Origin: Cellulomonas marina
GTDB taxonomy: Bacteria; Actinomycetota; Actinomycetes; Actinomycetales; Cellulomonadaceae
Length of the DNA: 64,000 bases
Direction: 5' to 3'
Assembly (NCBI RefSeq): GCF_900111925.1
Contig: NZ_FOKA01000014.1
Span: 37,517 to 101,516, forward strand
Of the stretch, positions 1 through 9,337 are shown in pieces. Position numbers and translations under genes: made by a program. Below the pieces are notes generated by a model, which worked only from the letters and a program-made list of their open reading frames with translations, did no database searches and was not told the DNA's origin. Each line of letters begins with the position of its first letter. Within the stretch, counting starts at the first letter, position 1.

Positions 1-1347
1 GTACCGCGCGCGGGGTCCCGCCCGGATCCGGTGGGTGGCGCGGCGCCGCTCGTGCTCACCGGGGCCGTCGTCGCCGCGCAGGCCGTGCTGCTCTCGCTGC
101 TGTCCCTCGTGCTGCCGGCCATGGCGGCCTTCGTGGCGACGTCCGCCGACCCGACGAACGAGGGCGTCGGCTGGGGCCGCGCCGCCGGCGTGGGGGCGGC
201 GCTGTGGCTGCTCGGTCACGGCGTCCCCGCGACGGTGGCCGGTGCGCCGGTCACGCTCGTGCCGCTCGGCGTCACGGCCCTCGCCGTGTTCGCCGGGTGG
301 GCCTCCGCGCGCCGGTCCGGGACGCCGCGCGTGCCGGCCTGGGCCGCCGGCGTGGCGACCTACGTCGCCCTGGCCCTCGTCGTCGCGCTCGCCGCCGGCG
401 TGCGGGGCGGTGGGCTGCTCACGGCCGCCGTCGGGGCCGCCGTCGTGGGCGGTCTGGGGACCGGGCTCGGGCTGCTGGCCCGGCCGGAGCGCTCGGGGCT
501 GCCGTGGCGCGTGCGGGCGGGGCTGGCGCGGCTGCCGGGGCCCGTGGCGGTGGGTGCGGCCGCCGGGGCGCTGGTCGCGGCGGTGCTCGTGCTCGCCGCC
601 GTCGTGCTCACCGTCGTCGGGATCGTGGCGGGCACTGCCACCGTGTCGGACGTCGTCGACGCCCTGCGCATGGACGTCGTCGGGGGTGCGGTCCTCGGCG
701 TCGCGCAGCTCGGCTGGCTGCCGGACCTCGTCGTCTGGAACCTCGCGTGGCTGGCGGGGCCGGGGTTCGTCGTGGGGGAGGGCACGCGGTTCGCCGTCGG
801 CGGCACGGTGACCGGGCCCCTGCCGGCGGTGCCGCTGCTGGGCGCGCTGCCGACGACAGACCTCGGCGCGCGCGGCACGCTGCTGTCCGCGGCCCTGCTG
901 CTGGCCGTCGGGGCACTGGCCGGCTGGTACCTCCACCGTCGCCTGGACGTGGTCCGGGCCCGGGACGTCCTCGTGGCGGTCGGCACCACCGCCGCGGTCG
1001 CCGGCGTGCTCGTCGCCGGGCTGGTGCGGGCGGCCGCCGGGGGGATCGGGCCCGGGCGCATGGCCGTCGTCGGCGGGTCGTGGTGGGCGGTCGGCGGGTG
1101 CGTGGCGCTGGGGGCCCTCGTCGGCGCCGCGCTGCTCGCCCTGCCGGCCGAGCCCCGCGTCCGCTCGGCGGTGCGCGCGGTGTCGGCGAGGACGGCCGCC
1201 GCCGTCCGCGACCGCGCACCGGTCGCGGTTCGGCCCTCGACGCCCGACGAGGACGTCGCCCCCCGCGGCGCGGCCGTCACGGAGCCGGTCCCGGTCGTCG
1301 ACGCCGGTCCGCGCACGGAGGCCGAGGGGTCCGAGCGTCAACGGTGA
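1..1347 (+). CDS. DUF6350 family integral membrane protein, 5' end outside window
   Basis: The reading frame is open from base 1, so the start probably lies upstream; a GTG at 31 is only the first start codon visible. The protein is almost entirely hydrophobic, with about nine to ten predicted membrane segments rich in Ala, Val, Leu and Gly, then a soluble C-terminal tail of about 60 residues. The motif GVGWGR followed by LWLLGHG near the N-terminus is typical of DUF6350 (cell-division protein PerM-like). In actinobacteria this family usually sits between sucCD and purN, which fits purN 0.8 kb downstream. Its molecular function is unknown. The family call rests on recognition of the sequence and the neighbourhood. 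Confidence 0.8.
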   Translation, partial: VPRAGSRPDPVGGAAPLVLTGAVVAAQAVLLSLLSLVLPAMAAFVATSADPTNEGVGWGRAAGVGAALWLLGHGVPATVAGAPVTLVPLGVTALAVFAGWASARRSGTPRVPAWAAGVATYVALALVVALAAGVRGGGLLTAAVGAAVVGGLGTGLGLLARPERSGLPWRVRAGLARLPGPVAVGAAAGALVAAVLVLAAVVLTVVGIVAGTATVSDVVDALRMDVVGGAVLGVAQLGWLPDLVVWNLAWLAGPGFVVGEGTRFAVGGTVTGPLPAVPLLGALPTTDLGARGTLLSAALLLAVGALAGWYLHRRLDVVRARDVLVAVGTTAAVAGVLVAGLVRAAAGGIGPGRMAVVGGSWWAVGGCVALGALVGAALLALPAEPRVRSAVRAVSARTAAAVRDRAPVAVRPSTPDEDVAPRGAAVTEPVPVVDAGPRTEAEGSERQR

Positions 1348-1367
1348 CGGCCGGGCCCCACGCGGGG

Positions 1368-2066
1368 TCAGGGGGTCGGGGTGCCGCGCAGGCCCATCTC
1401 CTCGAGCCGGTCCTGGTAGGCCTGGGTGCACCGCTGCTGCGCGGTGACGGTGACCGCGCGCTCCTGGCAGTCCTGGAGCTGCTGGCGGACCGGCCACAGC
1501 AGGAGCGTGGAGGAGGAGGCGACCGTCCAGAGCGTGGCGACGACGACGAGGACCACCGCGCTCGTCGCGAAGGGCGAGCGGGCGGAGCCGCCCTGCGCCC
1601 GACCGGTTCGGGCGGCGCGCACGGCGAGCACGATGCTCGCGATCACGAGGAGCACGCCCACCGCCGGCCAGGGCAGGGGCGCCATGGAGGCCAGCAGCCC
1701 CGCGAGGAAGATGAACGTGGCGCGCCGCACCTGCCGGGCGACCTGCCGGTGGCGCTCGAGCTCCTCCGGGCCGGGCGGGCGGCGGTCCTGCGGGGCCGGC
1801 CCCGGCGCCCCCGTCGGCCGGGCCGTCGCGCCGTGGTGCCCGGCGGTCGGTCCGACGATCGGTCCGGCGGCTCCGCCGGCCGGACGCGCGCCGCGGCCGT
1901 CACCCTGCCCGCCGACCTGCCCGCCGACCTGCCCGCCGACCTGCCCGCCGTCGTCACCGCCACCCTGACCACCACCGGCGCCGCCACCCCCGCCGGGACC
2001 GGCCGCGGGCGGCCGTCCCGCGGGCGGCGCGCTGCGCGGTCCAGGCGGGGCGTAGGGGTTGCTCAC
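1368..2066 (-). CDS. small membrane protein with Gly/Pro-rich N-terminus
   Basis: A 232-residue protein reads from a GTG at 2066 with the N-terminus SNPYAPPG, a common opening for actinobacterial membrane proteins with proline-rich cytoplasmic tails. Residues 1-120 are low-complexity Gly/Pro/Ala and include four GGQV-type units made by a 12-nt tandem DNA repeat (1905-1952). Two or three hydrophobic segments follow (about 130-165 and 180-205), then a charged C-terminus with two Cys. It converges on the DUF6350 gene with 20 bp between the stops. I do not recognise a named family. The low-complexity part may vary in length between strains. Function unknown. Confidence 0.65.
   Translation of the reverse strand: MSNPYAPPGPRSAPPAGRPPAAGPGGGGGAGGGQGGGDDGGQVGGQVGGQVGGQGDGRGARPAGGAAGPIVGPTAGHHGATARPTGAPGPAPQDRRPPGPEELERHRQVARQVRRATFIFLAGLLASMAPLPWPAVGVLLVIASIVLAVRAARTGRAQGGSARSPFATSAVVLVVVATLWTVASSSTLLLWPVRQQLQDCQERAVTVTAQQRCTQAYQDRLEEMGLRGTPTP
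1905..1952. repeat. 12-nt tandem repeat, four copies, in coding sequence
   Basis: The unit CTGCCCGCCGAC occurs three times exactly and once with one change. On the minus strand it encodes Gly-Gly-Gln-Val units in the membrane protein at 1368-2066. The unit length keeps the frame. Confidence 0.9.
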
Positions 2067-2128
2067 CGGCCCATCATCCCGCAGCCGGAACGGGGTGGAC
2101 GGTCGGCGCCCGGTGCGGGGACGGTCGC

Positions 2129-2134
2129 TAGGGT
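2129..2134 (+). promoter_or_regulatory. -10 box of purN (leaderless)
   Basis: TAGGGT lies 7 nt before the purN GTG at 2142 and there is no ribosome binding site, so the mRNA probably begins at or very near the start codon. Inferred from the TANNNT pattern that recurs across this window. Confidence 0.55.
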
Positions 2135-2141
2135 CGGCGTC

Positions 2142-2798
2142 GTGAGCACAGCACCGTCCCCGCCCGGTCCCGCCCGGGCCCCGCGCCGCGCGTCCGGGCG
2201 GCTGGTCGTCCTGGCCTCGGGCGGCGGGAGCACGCTGGCGGCGCTGCTCGCGGCCCACGACGACCCCGCCTTCGGCGCGCGCGTCGTCGGCGTCGTCACG
2301 GACCGGGCCGGTGCCGGCGCCCTGGACCACGCCCGGGCCGCCGGGGTCCCGACGGCCGTCGTCGCCCCCGCCGACTTCCCGGACCGGGCCGCGTGGGACG
2401 AGGGGCTCGCGCAGGCCGTCGCGGTGTTCACCCCCGACCTGGTCGTGAGCGCGGGGTTCATGCGGATCCTCGGCGCGGGCTTCCTCGCGCGGTTCGGCGG
2501 GCGGACGGTCAACAGCCACCCCGCGCTGCTGCCCGCGTTCCCGGGCGCCCACGCGGTGCGCGACGCGCTGCACCACGGCGTGCGGGTCACCGGGTGCACG
2601 CTGCACGTGGTCGACGCCGGCGTCGACACCGGCCCCGTCGTCGCCCAGGTCGCGGTCCCCGTGCTCGACGACGACGACGAGGCGACGCTGCACGAGCGCA
2701 TCAAGGTCGCCGAGCGGGAGCAGCTGGTGGCCACCGTGGGGCGCATCGTGCGGGAGGGCATGCACGTGGACGGCCGGCGGGTCCGCCTCGGCGGGTAG
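2142..2798 (+). CDS. purN: phosphoribosylglycinamide formyltransferase (GAR transformylase)
   Basis: PurN transfers the formyl group of 10-formyltetrahydrofolate to GAR in step 3 of purine synthesis, in the cytoplasm. The 218-residue product has the family fold: the phosphate-binding SGGGST loop at 26-31, the catalytic [10 protein letters not shown] stretch with Asn124 and His126, and the catalytic Asp162 in DTGPV. The GTG at 2142 is chosen because TAGGGT sits 7 nt upstream, giving a leaderless start. The N-terminus has about 18 extra Pro/Ala/Arg residues before the first strand. purH follows 148 bp downstream behind its own riboswitch, so the two consecutive purine genes are controlled separately. 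Confidence 0.95.
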   Translation: MSTAPSPPGPARAPRRASGRLVVLASGGGSTLAALLAAHDDPAFGARVVGVVTDRAGAGALDHARAAGVPTAVVAPADFPDRAAWDEGLAQAVAVFTPDLVVSAGFMRILGAGFLARFGGRTVNSHPALLPAFPGAHAVRDALHHGVRVTGCTLHVVDAGVDTGPVVAQVAVPVLDDDDEATLHERIKVAEREQLVATVGRIVREGMHVDGRRVRLGG

Positions 2799-2810
2799 CA
2801 TCGTCGGCGA

Positions 2811-2912
2811 CCGTGACTGGCGCCGCCCGCAGGGGCGAGGGGTGGAAGCGACCACCGGGGAGCGGTCGGCTGTGCCGATGTCCGCGCACCGTACGCCTGG
2901 GTGCCCGGGTCC
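2811..2912 (+). promoter_or_regulatory. ZTP (pfl) riboswitch upstream of purH
   Basis: The leader carries the hallmark blocks of the pfl motif in order: GACTGGCG at 2815-2822, GTGGAA...CCACCGGGGAGCG at about 2842-2864, and GCCTGGG at 2895-2901, which forms the 3' pseudoknot domain. ZTP riboswitches bind ZMP or ZTP, the AICAR phosphates that accumulate when 10-formyltetrahydrofolate is short, and turn expression on. PurH is the enzyme that consumes AICAR, so the placement is as expected. The second half of the motif lies about 45 nt before the purH start. Exact ends are approximate. Confidence 0.88.
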
Positions 2913-2946
2913 GTCCCGCGGTACCCGCGTCCGACCCGGAGGTCCC

Positions 2947-4578
2947 ATGTCGCACGTCCTGCCCCCGCTGCCCGCCGTCGCCGACCCGTCGGCTGCGAGC
3001 ACGCGCCGCCCGCTGCGCCGGGCGCTCGTCTCCGTCTACGACAAGACGGGCCTGGAGGACCTGGCCCGCGCGCTGCACGCCGCCGGCGTCGAGCTCGTGT
3101 CCACGGGCTCCACGGCCGGGACCATCGCCGCGGCGGGCGTGCCCGTCACCCGCGTCGAGGACGTGACGGGCTTCCCCGAGTGCCTCGACGGCCGGGTCAA
3201 GACGCTGCACCCGCGCGTGCACGCGGGGATCCTCGCCGACACCCGGCGGCCGGAGCACCTGGCGCAGCTCGAGGGGCTCGGCGTGGCGCCGTTCGACCTC
3301 GTCGTCGTCAACCTGTACCCGTTCGCGGCGACCGTGGCGTCCGGTGCCACCGCCGACGAGTGCGTCGAGCTCATCGACATCGGCGGGCCGTCGATGGTGC
3401 GCGCGGCGGCCAAGAACCACCCGTCGGTGGCCGTCGTCGTCGAGCCCGCGCGCTACGCGCAGGTCGCCGCCGCGGCGCAGGGCGGCGGCTTCACGCTGGC
3501 GGAGCGGCGCCGGCTCGCCGCGGCGGCGTTCGCCCACACCGCCGACTACGACGTGACGGTCGCGTCCTGGTTCGCCGCGGAGCACGCGCCCGACGAGACC
3601 GCGGAGCGCACGGCGTTCCCCGCCTTCGCCGGGCAGACCTGGACGCGTGGTCACGTGCTGCGCTACGGCGAGAACCCGCACCAGGCCGCCGCGCTGTACC
3701 TCGACGAGAACGGCGCCGCGGGCCGCGGCCTGGCCGGCGCGCAGGTGCTGCACGGCAAGGAGATGAGCTTCAACAACTACGTCGACGCGGACGCGGCCTG
3801 GCGCGCGGCCCACGACCACGACGCGCCGGCCGTCGCGATCATCAAGCACGCCAACCCCTGCGGCATCGCCGTGGGCGCGGACGTGGCCGACGCGCACGCC
3901 AAGGCGCACGCCTGCGACCCGGTGTCGGCGTTCGGCGGCGTCATCGCGACGAACCGCACGCTGACCGCCGCCGCTGCCGAGCAGATCGCCCCCGTCTTCA
4001 CGGAGGTCGTCGTCGCGCCGGACTTCGAGCCCGCCGCCCTCGAGGTGCTGCAGCGCAAGAAGAACGTCCGCCTGCTGCGCGTGACCCCCCCGGAGGACAC
4101 GACGCTCGACCAGCGGCACATCACCGGCGGCGCGCTGGTGCAGCGGCTCGACGCCGTCGACGCGCCGGGCGACGACCCCGCGTCGTGGACCCTGGCGACG
4201 GGGGAGGCCGCCGACGAGTCGACGCTCGCCGACCTGGTCTTCGCCTGGCGGGCGGTGCGTGCCGTGAAGTCCAACGCGATCCTGCTGGCGCGTGACGGGG
4301 CCTCGGTCGGCGTCGGCATGGGCCAGGTGAACCGCGTCGACTCCTGCCGGCTGGCCGTCGAGCGGGCGAACACGGGGGACGTCGAGCGCGCCCGCGGGGC
4401 CGTGGCCGCCTCCGACGCGTTCTTCCCCTTCGCGGACGGGGCGCAGGTGCTGATCGACGCCGGGGTGCGGGCGATCGTGCAGCCGGGCGGCTCCGTGCGC
4501 GACGAGGAGGTCGTCGCCGCGGCCGCCGCCGCCGGCGTGACGATGTACCTGACGGGCACGCGGCACTTCGCGCACTGA
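2947..4578 (+). CDS. purH: bifunctional AICAR transformylase / IMP cyclohydrolase
   Basis: PurH performs the last two steps of IMP synthesis: formylation of AICAR with 10-formyltetrahydrofolate and ring closure. The 543-residue length is normal. The N-terminal MGS-like cyclohydrolase domain begins with SVYDKTG and carries [15 protein letters not shown] and the [10 protein letters not shown] segment. The C-terminal transformylase domain contains KEMSFNN and the catalytic Lys-His pair in KHANPCG (K300, H301), plus GQVNRVD. The ATG at 2947 is preceded by GGAGGT at a suitable distance and by a ZTP riboswitch. The gene probably forms its own transcription unit. Confidence 0.97.
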   Translation: MSHVLPPLPAVADPSAASTRRPLRRALVSVYDKTGLEDLARALHAAGVELVSTGSTAGTIAAAGVPVTRVEDVTGFPECLDGRVKTLHPRVHAGILADTRRPEHLAQLEGLGVAPFDLVVVNLYPFAATVASGATADECVELIDIGGPSMVRAAAKNHPSVAVVVEPARYAQVAAAAQGGGFTLAERRRLAAAAFAHTADYDVTVASWFAAEHAPDETAERTAFPAFAGQTWTRGHVLRYGENPHQAAALYLDENGAAGRGLAGAQVLHGKEMSFNNYVDADAAWRAAHDHDAPAVAIIKHANPCGIAVGADVADAHAKAHACDPVSAFGGVIATNRTLTAAAAEQIAPVFTEVVVAPDFEPAALEVLQRKKNVRLLRVTPPEDTTLDQRHITGGALVQRLDAVDAPGDDPASWTLATGEAADESTLADLVFAWRAVRAVKSNAILLARDGASVGVGMGQVNRVDSCRLAVERANTGDVERARGAVAASDAFFPFADGAQVLIDAGVRAIVQPGGSVRDEEVVAAAAAAGVTMYLTGTRHFAH

Positions 4579-4606
4579 CGGCACGGACGCCTGCGGGACG
4601 CGCCGC

Positions 4607-6013
4607 TCAGGCGAGCAGCGCGTCCCGCAGGGGGCGGCCGGGGTCGGCCGCCGCCGCGAGGTCCACCGTGGGGAGGCCTCGGCCCCCGAGCAGGCGTCGG
4701 GCCGCCGCCACGTCGCGCGGCCGGTCGACGGTGAGGACGCCGGTGAGGACGCCGGTGAGGACGCCGGTGAGGACGCCCGACGTGCCGGGGCCGGGGGCGC
4801 CGGGCGAGGCGTCGGCGGCGACGTACAGAGCCGTCCAGCCGTCGGCGCCCGCCGGGTCGCCGCGCGGCACCACGCGGTCCGTCGGCCCCGGCTGACCCAG
4901 CAGCGCGAGCTCGTGGCCGAGCTGCGTCGAGAAGACGTACGGCACGGGATCGGGCGCCTCGGCGGGCGGGTGCGCGTCGTCGTCGCCCGTCAGGTGCGCC
5001 AGGACGGCGGCGGCCGCGACGTCCGGCCCGCGCAGGGCCGCGTCCCAGTGCCCGCCGGGCACGAGCCCGTGCCGCGCGGACCGGCGGAGCGCGACGTCGC
5101 CGACGGCCCACACGGCGGGCGCCCCTCGCGCCGCCTGACGACCGGGCGTGTCCCCACCGGGTGCGCGCCCGTCGCCCGGCAGGACGCCGCCGACGACCAC
5201 GCGGTGGTGGGCGTCGACGGGCAGCTCTCCGCGCGGGGTCCGCGGCAGGGCGTCGCCGATCCACGCCGTCGCCGGGCGCGCCCCGACGGCGACGAGCACG
5301 GTCGCGCCCGCCACGGTGCTGCCGTCGGCGAGGTCGACGCCCCCGGCGTGCACGGCGACGACCGGCGACCCCAGCAGCAGCCGCACCCCGGCGGCGGCGT
5401 ACCAGGGCGCCGTCCACGGGCCGACGACGGGACCGAGCGCGGCCGCCGGCGCGGCCCCGGCCTCGATCACGGTCACCTCGAGACCGGCCGCGGCGGCGAC
5501 CCCGGCCACCTCCGCGCCGATCCACCCCGCCCCGACGACGACGAGCGGGCCGCCCCGGCCGAGCGCCTCACGGAGGCGGCGGGCGTCGTCGAGCGTGTGC
5601 AGCGTCAGCGCCGACTCCCAGCCCGGAGGACGGACCGCCACCGAGCCGGTGGCGACGACGAGCGCGTCGGCGGGGGCGTCACCTGCGTCGGTCCGGACGA
5701 CGACGCCCCCGTCGGGGTCCACGAGGAGCCCCCGGGCGGCACGACCGGTGTCGACGCGGTCGGCGAGGGCGTGCAGGTCGTGTCCCAGCTCGTCGGCGAG
5801 CCAGGCGGGCTCGGGGCGGTCGAGCAGGTGCTTGGACAGCGGCGGCCGGTCGTACGGCGCCCACGGCTCCCCGCCCAGCACGTGCACCTGCCCGTCGAAG
5901 CCGCGCTCGCGCAGGGCTGCCACGGTGCGCAGGCCCGCGAGTCCCGCCCCGACCACGACGACCCGCCCTCCCGGGCCGGCGGGCGGCACGGGCGGCGGCA
6001 GGCGGGACGGCAC
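4607..6013 (-). CDS. FAD-dependent NAD(P)H oxidoreductase (ferredoxin reductase-like)
   Basis: A 468-residue pyridine nucleotide-disulphide oxidoreductase. The FAD-binding VVVGAGLAG dinucleotide fold is near residue 20, PYDRPPLSK follows, then ATGS, a second Rossmann motif VVVGAGWIGAE for NAD(P)H, and a VWAVGDV segment that contacts FAD. This order matches rubredoxin or ferredoxin reductases of Rieske-type electron chains, but no partner ferredoxin or oxygenase is nearby, so the electron acceptor is unknown. The start at 6013 has TAGTCT 8 nt upstream (leaderless). A 12-nt repeat near the 3' end adds four GVLT units in an exposed C-terminal region. Divergent from the DUF3017 gene. Confidence 0.85.
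   Translation of the reverse strand: MPSRLPPPVPPAGPGGRVVVVGAGLAGLRTVAALRERGFDGQVHVLGGEPWAPYDRPPLSKHLLDRPEPAWLADELGHDLHALADRVDTGRAARGLLVDPDGGVVVRTDAGDAPADALVVATGSVAVRPPGWESALTLHTLDDARRLREALGRGGPLVVVGAGWIGAEVAGVAAAAGLEVTVIEAGAAPAAALGPVVGPWTAPWYAAAGVRLLLGSPVVAVHAGGVDLADGSTVAGATVLVAVGARPATAWIGDALPRTPRGELPVDAHHRVVVGGVLPGDGRAPGGDTPGRQAARGAPAVWAVGDVALRRSARHGLVPGGHWDAALRGPDVAAAAVLAHLTGDDDAHPPAEAPDPVPYVFSTQLGHELALLGQPGPTDRVVPRGDPAGADGWTALYVAADASPGAPGPGTSGVLTGVLTGVLTGVLTVDRPRDVAAARRLLGGRGLPTVDLAAAADPGRPLRDALLA
4730..4777. repeat. 12-nt tandem repeat, four exact copies, in coding sequence
   Basis: GGTGAGGACGCC is repeated four times without change and encodes Gly-Val-Leu-Thr units in the C-terminal part of the FAD-dependent reductase. 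Copy number changes would keep the frame. Confidence 0.92.
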
Positions 6014-6021
6014 GACCGGCG

Positions 6022-6027
6022 AGACTA
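6022..6027 (-). promoter_or_regulatory. -10 box of the FAD reductase gene (leaderless)
   Basis: On the minus strand TAGTCT ends 8 nt before the GTG at 6013. No ribosome binding site is visible. Confidence 0.5.
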
Positions 6028-6059
6028 GCCGGGTGCCGCGGCCGGTGCCCGGCGTGCGG

Positions 6060-6065
6060 CAGGAT
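6060..6065 (+). promoter_or_regulatory. -10 box of the DUF3017 gene (leaderless)
   Basis: CAGGAT ends 6 nt before the GTG at 6072. It differs from TANNNT at the first base. It is divergent from the reductase promoter about 35 bp away. Confidence 0.45.
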
Positions 6066-6071
6066 CGCCCC

Positions 6072-6494
6072 GTGACGCCGGCGCACCCCCTGAGCCCCCC
6101 GCCCGGGCCGCGCGCCCCCGACCCCGGGGACGCCGGCTCGTCCGACGCGGAGGTGCCTCTCGACGGGGACGGGCGGCCCGTGCCCGACCTGCGCCGCACG
6201 TCCCTGCGCGCCGCCGCGGAGGCCGCCGCCGGGCCGTCGCTGCTGTGGGTGGGCGCCGGTGTCGTCGTCGCCGTGCTGGTGGCGGTGCTCGTCGGCACGG
6301 CGGCCGGCGCCCAGGTGCTGGCCGGGGTCGCGGCGGCGGGCGGTGCAGCGCGCGCCCTGCTGCCGGCCGCGCGGGAGCCGGTGGCGGTCTCCGTGCGGTC
6401 CCGGCGCTTCGACGCGGGGGTGCTCCTCGTCGCCGCGGTGGCGCTGCTGGTGCTCGCCCGGTCGCTGCCGACGGTGCCGGGGCAGCCGGGCTGA
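6072..6494 (+). CDS. DUF3017 family small membrane protein
   Basis: A 140-residue protein with an acidic, Pro-rich N-terminal half and two or three hydrophobic helices in the second half (about 57-80, 83-100 and 117-135), interrupted by a basic VRSRRFDAG turn. The size, topology and position next to purine/one-carbon genes and isocitrate dehydrogenase match the actinobacterial DUF3017 family, which in Streptomyces sits between folD and mdh. Function unknown. A strong terminator follows 25 bp after the stop. Confidence 0.75.
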   Translation: MTPAHPLSPPPGPRAPDPGDAGSSDAEVPLDGDGRPVPDLRRTSLRAAAEAAAGPSLLWVGAGVVVAVLVAVLVGTAAGAQVLAGVAAAGGAARALLPAAREPVAVSVRSRRFDAGVLLVAAVALLVLARSLPTVPGQPG

Positions 6495-6519
6495 CCGGGT
6501 ACGCCGCCCGGAACGCCGT

Positions 6520-6548
6520 GAGCCCCCGTCCGTGACGGACGGGGGCTC
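6520..6548. terminator. hairpin terminator between DUF3017 and aquaporin genes
   Basis: A perfect 12-bp inverted repeat, GAGCCCCCGTCC with loop GTGAC. It lies between two convergent genes and can serve both strands. Confidence 0.85.
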
Positions 6549-6570
6549 GCGAGCGGTCGGGCGGGAGGGG

Positions 6571-7566
6571 TCAGCGGTCCTCGACGACGAGGACGTCCTC
6601 CGTCGTCACGTACTCGTCCTTCTCCTCGAACAGGCGGTCCTCGACGGGCTGCGCGGCGAACGCGCGGTACACGAGCGCCGCGATCGCGGCGCCGACGAGC
6701 GGGGCGACGACGAACAGCCACAGCTGCCCGAACGCCCAGCCCTCGGAGAAGATCGCCGCGGCGAGGGAGCGCGCCGGGTTGAGGCTGCCGTTGGTGACCG
6801 GGCCCGTGAGCAGCAGGAGCACGGTGAGGGACAGGCCGACGGCGAACGGGACGTGCGCGGCGTTGGCGCGGCGGTCGGTGGCGCCCAGGATGATGCCGAC
6901 GAACACCGCCGTGGCGACGGCCTCGACGAGCAGCGCGATCGCCAGCGGGAACGTCACCTGGCCGTTGCTGAGCGTGCTCAGCGGCGAGTGCTCGCCGAAC
7001 CCGTTGGCCACGGAGGAGAAGAAGGTGCGGGGCGTCCCGGAGCCGCTCTGGTCGACGAGCCCGGGCAGGCCGGACGGGATGGTGAGGAAGACGACCATGG
7101 CGGCCACGGCGGCGCCGAGGACCTGGGCGACCCAGTAGGGCAGGACGTCCTTCCAGGGCGTGCGCCCCGCCACGGCCGCGCCGAGGGTGACCGCCGGGTT
7201 GAAGTGCCCGCCGGAGACGTGCCCGACGGCGATGATCGCGGCGAGCGCGCCGACGCCGAACCCGAGCGCCACGACGAGGCTGCCGGCGGCGTGCGCGAAG
7301 GACGCGTAGAGGCCGATGCCGAGGCCGAGCAGGACGAGGACGAAGCTGCCGAAGGCCTCGGCGCCCGTGCGCGCCAGCAGGCCGGAGCCGGTGCTGACCA
7401 CCGTGCCGGCGGGCACGACGACGCCGCCGTCGACCAGCTCGTCGTCGGTCGGCTCGTCGCCGTAGGGGTCGAGGAGGTCGTCGCCCGCGGCGGTCGCGCC
7501 CGAGGGGGCGCCGGTGCGGTCGCGGTCGTCGGGGCGCGGCGAGGGGGAGCCGGAGGGCTGGGTCAT
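6571..7566 (-). CDS. MIP family channel (aquaporin / glycerol facilitator)
   Basis: A 331-residue membrane channel with six predicted transmembrane helices and the two signature half-helices, FNPAVT in the first half and LNPARS in the second, that line the aquaporin pore. It has an acidic hydrophilic N-terminal extension of about 65 residues and an acidic tail ending in VEDR, both longer than in minimal bacterial aquaporins. The Arg after the second NPA is kept. The sequence looks more like a water channel of the AqpZ type, but selectivity cannot be fixed from this alone. It is transcribed alone between a terminator and the icd promoter region. Confidence 0.88.
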   Translation of the reverse strand: MTQPSGSPSPRPDDRDRTGAPSGATAAGDDLLDPYGDEPTDDELVDGGVVVPAGTVVSTGSGLLARTGAEAFGSFVLVLLGLGIGLYASFAHAAGSLVVALGFGVGALAAIIAVGHVSGGHFNPAVTLGAAVAGRTPWKDVLPYWVAQVLGAAVAAMVVFLTIPSGLPGLVDQSGSGTPRTFFSSVANGFGEHSPLSTLSNGQVTFPLAIALLVEAVATAVFVGIILGATDRRANAAHVPFAVGLSLTVLLLLTGPVTNGSLNPARSLAAAIFSEGWAFGQLWLFVVAPLVGAAIAALVYRAFAAQPVEDRLFEEKDEYVTTEDVLVVEDR

Positions 7567-7594
7567 GCGCCCAGCATGCCAGCCTCACCCGTCC

Positions 7595-7633
7595 GGGTGC
7601 CCGAGGGGTGCCCGACGGGTGCCCGACGGGTGC
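7595..7633. repeat. 11-nt tandem repeat upstream of icd
   Basis: Three copies of GGGTGCCCGAC (the first ends in G) and a partial fourth lie in the divergent region between the aquaporin and icd genes, about 50 bp before the likely icd -10 box. The unit is not a multiple of three and is close to one DNA turn. Confidence 0.85.
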
Positions 7634-7680
7634 GGCCGGGGTCACGCGGGCACGGGCGGCCCGGGTCTCTCGACGTCGAC

Positions 7681-7686
7681 TAGCCT
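7681..7686 (+). promoter_or_regulatory. likely -10 box of icd
   Basis: TAGCCT is the best -10 match upstream of icd. It would give a leader of roughly 110 nt ending in an AGGAGATAGGG ribosome binding region. No good -35 box is seen. Confidence 0.4.
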
Positions 7687-7804
7687 GGGAGCCGTCCGGG
7701 GGACCGGCGTGCGCCGCGAGGACGTGGCCGCGCGCGGGTGCCGAGCACCTGCGGTGCACCGGAGCGACCGGACCAACCAGACCCCCCAGGAGATAGGGAC
7801 CCGC

Positions 7805-9022
7805 ATGGCGAAGATCAAGGTCGTCGGCCCGGTGGTCGAGCTCGACGGTGACGAGATGACGCGCATCATCTGGCAGTTCATCAAGGACCGGCTCATCCAC
7901 CCGTACCTCGACGTCGACCTGCGGTACTTCGACCTGTCGATCCAGAACCGCGACGCCACCGACGACCAGGTGACGATCGACGCGGCGCACGCCATCAAGG
8001 AGCACGGCGTCGGCGTCAAGTGCGCCACGATCACGCCCGACGAGGCGCGCGTCGAGGAGTTCGGCCTCAAGAAGATGTGGGTCTCGCCCAACGGGACGAT
8101 CCGCAACATCCTCGGCGGCGTGGTCTTCCGCGAGCCGATCATCATCTCGAACATCCCGCGCCTGGTGCCGGGCTGGAACAAGCCGATCATCATCGGGCGC
8201 CACGCCCACGGCGACCAGTACAAGGCGACGAACTTCAAGGTCCCCGGCGCCGGCACGCTGACGCTGACCTACACCCCGGCGGACGGCTCCGAGCCGATCC
8301 ACCAGGAGGTCGTCACGTACCCGGAGGCGGGCGGCGTGGCCATGGGCATGTACAACTTCAACGAGTCGATCCGCGACTTCGCGCGCGCCTCGTTCGCCTA
8401 CGGCCTGCAGCGTGGCTACCCGGTCTACCTCTCGACGAAGAACACGATCCTCAAGGCCTACGACGGGGCGTTCAAGGACATCTTCGCCGAGGTGTTCGAC
8501 GCCGAGTTCAAGGCCGACTTCGACGCCGCGGGCCTGACCTACGAGCACCGCCTCATCGACGACATGGTGGCCGCCGCCATGAAGTGGGAGGGCGGCTACG
8601 TCTGGGCCTGCAAGAACTACGACGGCGACGTGCAGTCCGACACCGTCGCGCAGGGCTTCGGCTCGCTCGGCCTCATGACGTCGGTCCTCATGACTCCCGA
8701 CGGGAAGACCGTGGAGGCGGAGGCCGCGCACGGCACGGTCACGCGTCACTACCGCCAGCACCAGCAGGGCAAGCCCACGTCGACGAACCCGATCGCGTCG
8801 ATCTTCGCCTGGACCGGCGGCCTCAAGCACCGCGGCAAGCTCGACGGCACTCCGGAGGTCACGCAGTTCGCGGAGACCCTCGAGCAGGTCGTCGTCGAGA
8901 CGGTCGAGAGCGGCAAGATGACGAAGGACCTCGCCTCCCTCGTCGGGCCGGACCAGGCCTGGCTGACGACGGAGGACTTCCTCGCAGCCCTCGACGAGAA
9001 CCTCGCCGCGCGCCTGGCCTGA
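7805..9022 (+). CDS. icd: NADP-dependent isocitrate dehydrogenase
   Basis: Converts isocitrate to 2-oxoglutarate, CO2 and NADPH in the TCA cycle. The 405-residue length and sequence fit the homodimeric, eukaryote-like type II enzyme: [12 protein letters not shown] at the N-terminus, the substrate loop [23 protein letters not shown] with the phosphate-binding Ser, GRHAHGDQY, and the metal-binding Asp of [14 protein letters not shown] near residue 310 carries NADP-specific contacts. The ATG at 7805 has AGGAGATAGGG upstream. Codon use is strongly biased and lysines are kept, as expected for a highly expressed gene. It is a single-gene unit ending in a perfect 14-bp terminator. Confidence 0.96.
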   Translation: MAKIKVVGPVVELDGDEMTRIIWQFIKDRLIHPYLDVDLRYFDLSIQNRDATDDQVTIDAAHAIKEHGVGVKCATITPDEARVEEFGLKKMWVSPNGTIRNILGGVVFREPIIISNIPRLVPGWNKPIIIGRHAHGDQYKATNFKVPGAGTLTLTYTPADGSEPIHQEVVTYPEAGGVAMGMYNFNESIRDFARASFAYGLQRGYPVYLSTKNTILKAYDGAFKDIFAEVFDAEFKADFDAAGLTYEHRLIDDMVAAAMKWEGGYVWACKNYDGDVQSDTVAQGFGSLGLMTSVLMTPDGKTVEAEAAHGTVTRHYRQHQQGKPTSTNPIASIFAWTGGLKHRGKLDGTPEVTQFAETLEQVVVETVESGKMTKDLASLVGPDQAWLTTEDFLAALDENLAARLA

Positions 9023-9058
9023 CGCAGCCCGGCGCCCCGCGCGCCGGCCCCTCGTCCC

Positions 9059-9090
9059 GGAGCCCCCGACCGCCCGCGGTCGGGGGCTCC
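9059..9090. terminator. terminator of icd
   Basis: A perfect 14-bp stem, GGAGCCCCCGACCG, with a 4-nt loop CCCG, located 37 bp after the icd stop. Confidence 0.88.
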
Positions 9091-9303
9091 GCCGTGTCCG
9101 CCGGACGGGGGACACGGAGGTCACGGCCGGAGACCACCTCCCCGGCGACAGGACGGCTGTTGCGTTCACCCGCTGAAGGCAGCGCTGCCCGAATCGCACC
9201 GGTGCCGTCCGTTCTGTGACCGGCGCCACGCGAGCACGCCCCCCTTCGGGCCCAGGCACCGTGACGGGACCGTGATCGTTTCGTGATGACCGCTACCCGT
9301 TCG

Positions 9304-9337
9304 TGGCTTGACTTCGGGTCTCGAAGCCAGCGACAGT
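9304..9337 (+). promoter_or_regulatory. chvE promoter with candidate operator
   Basis: The 389 bp between the icd terminator and chvE hold no gene. The best promoter is TTGACT (9308-9313), 18 nt, GACAGT (9332-9337). The spacer contains an inverted repeat, CTTCG-5 nt-CGAAG (9312-9326), nested in TGGCTT...AAGCCA (9304-9329). A dyad between -35 and -10 is a typical repressor site; the ROK protein encoded downstream of the transporter is the obvious candidate binder. The leader to the ATG is about 135 nt. Inference only. Confidence 0.45.

Noticed and set aside
204..9259. Very long overlapping ORFs on both strands, such as those of 860-1550 codons
   Set aside because: They are shadows or fusions of real genes caused by the rarity of stop codons; their products are Arg/Ala/Gly/Pro-rich and contain no family motifs outside the real gene parts.
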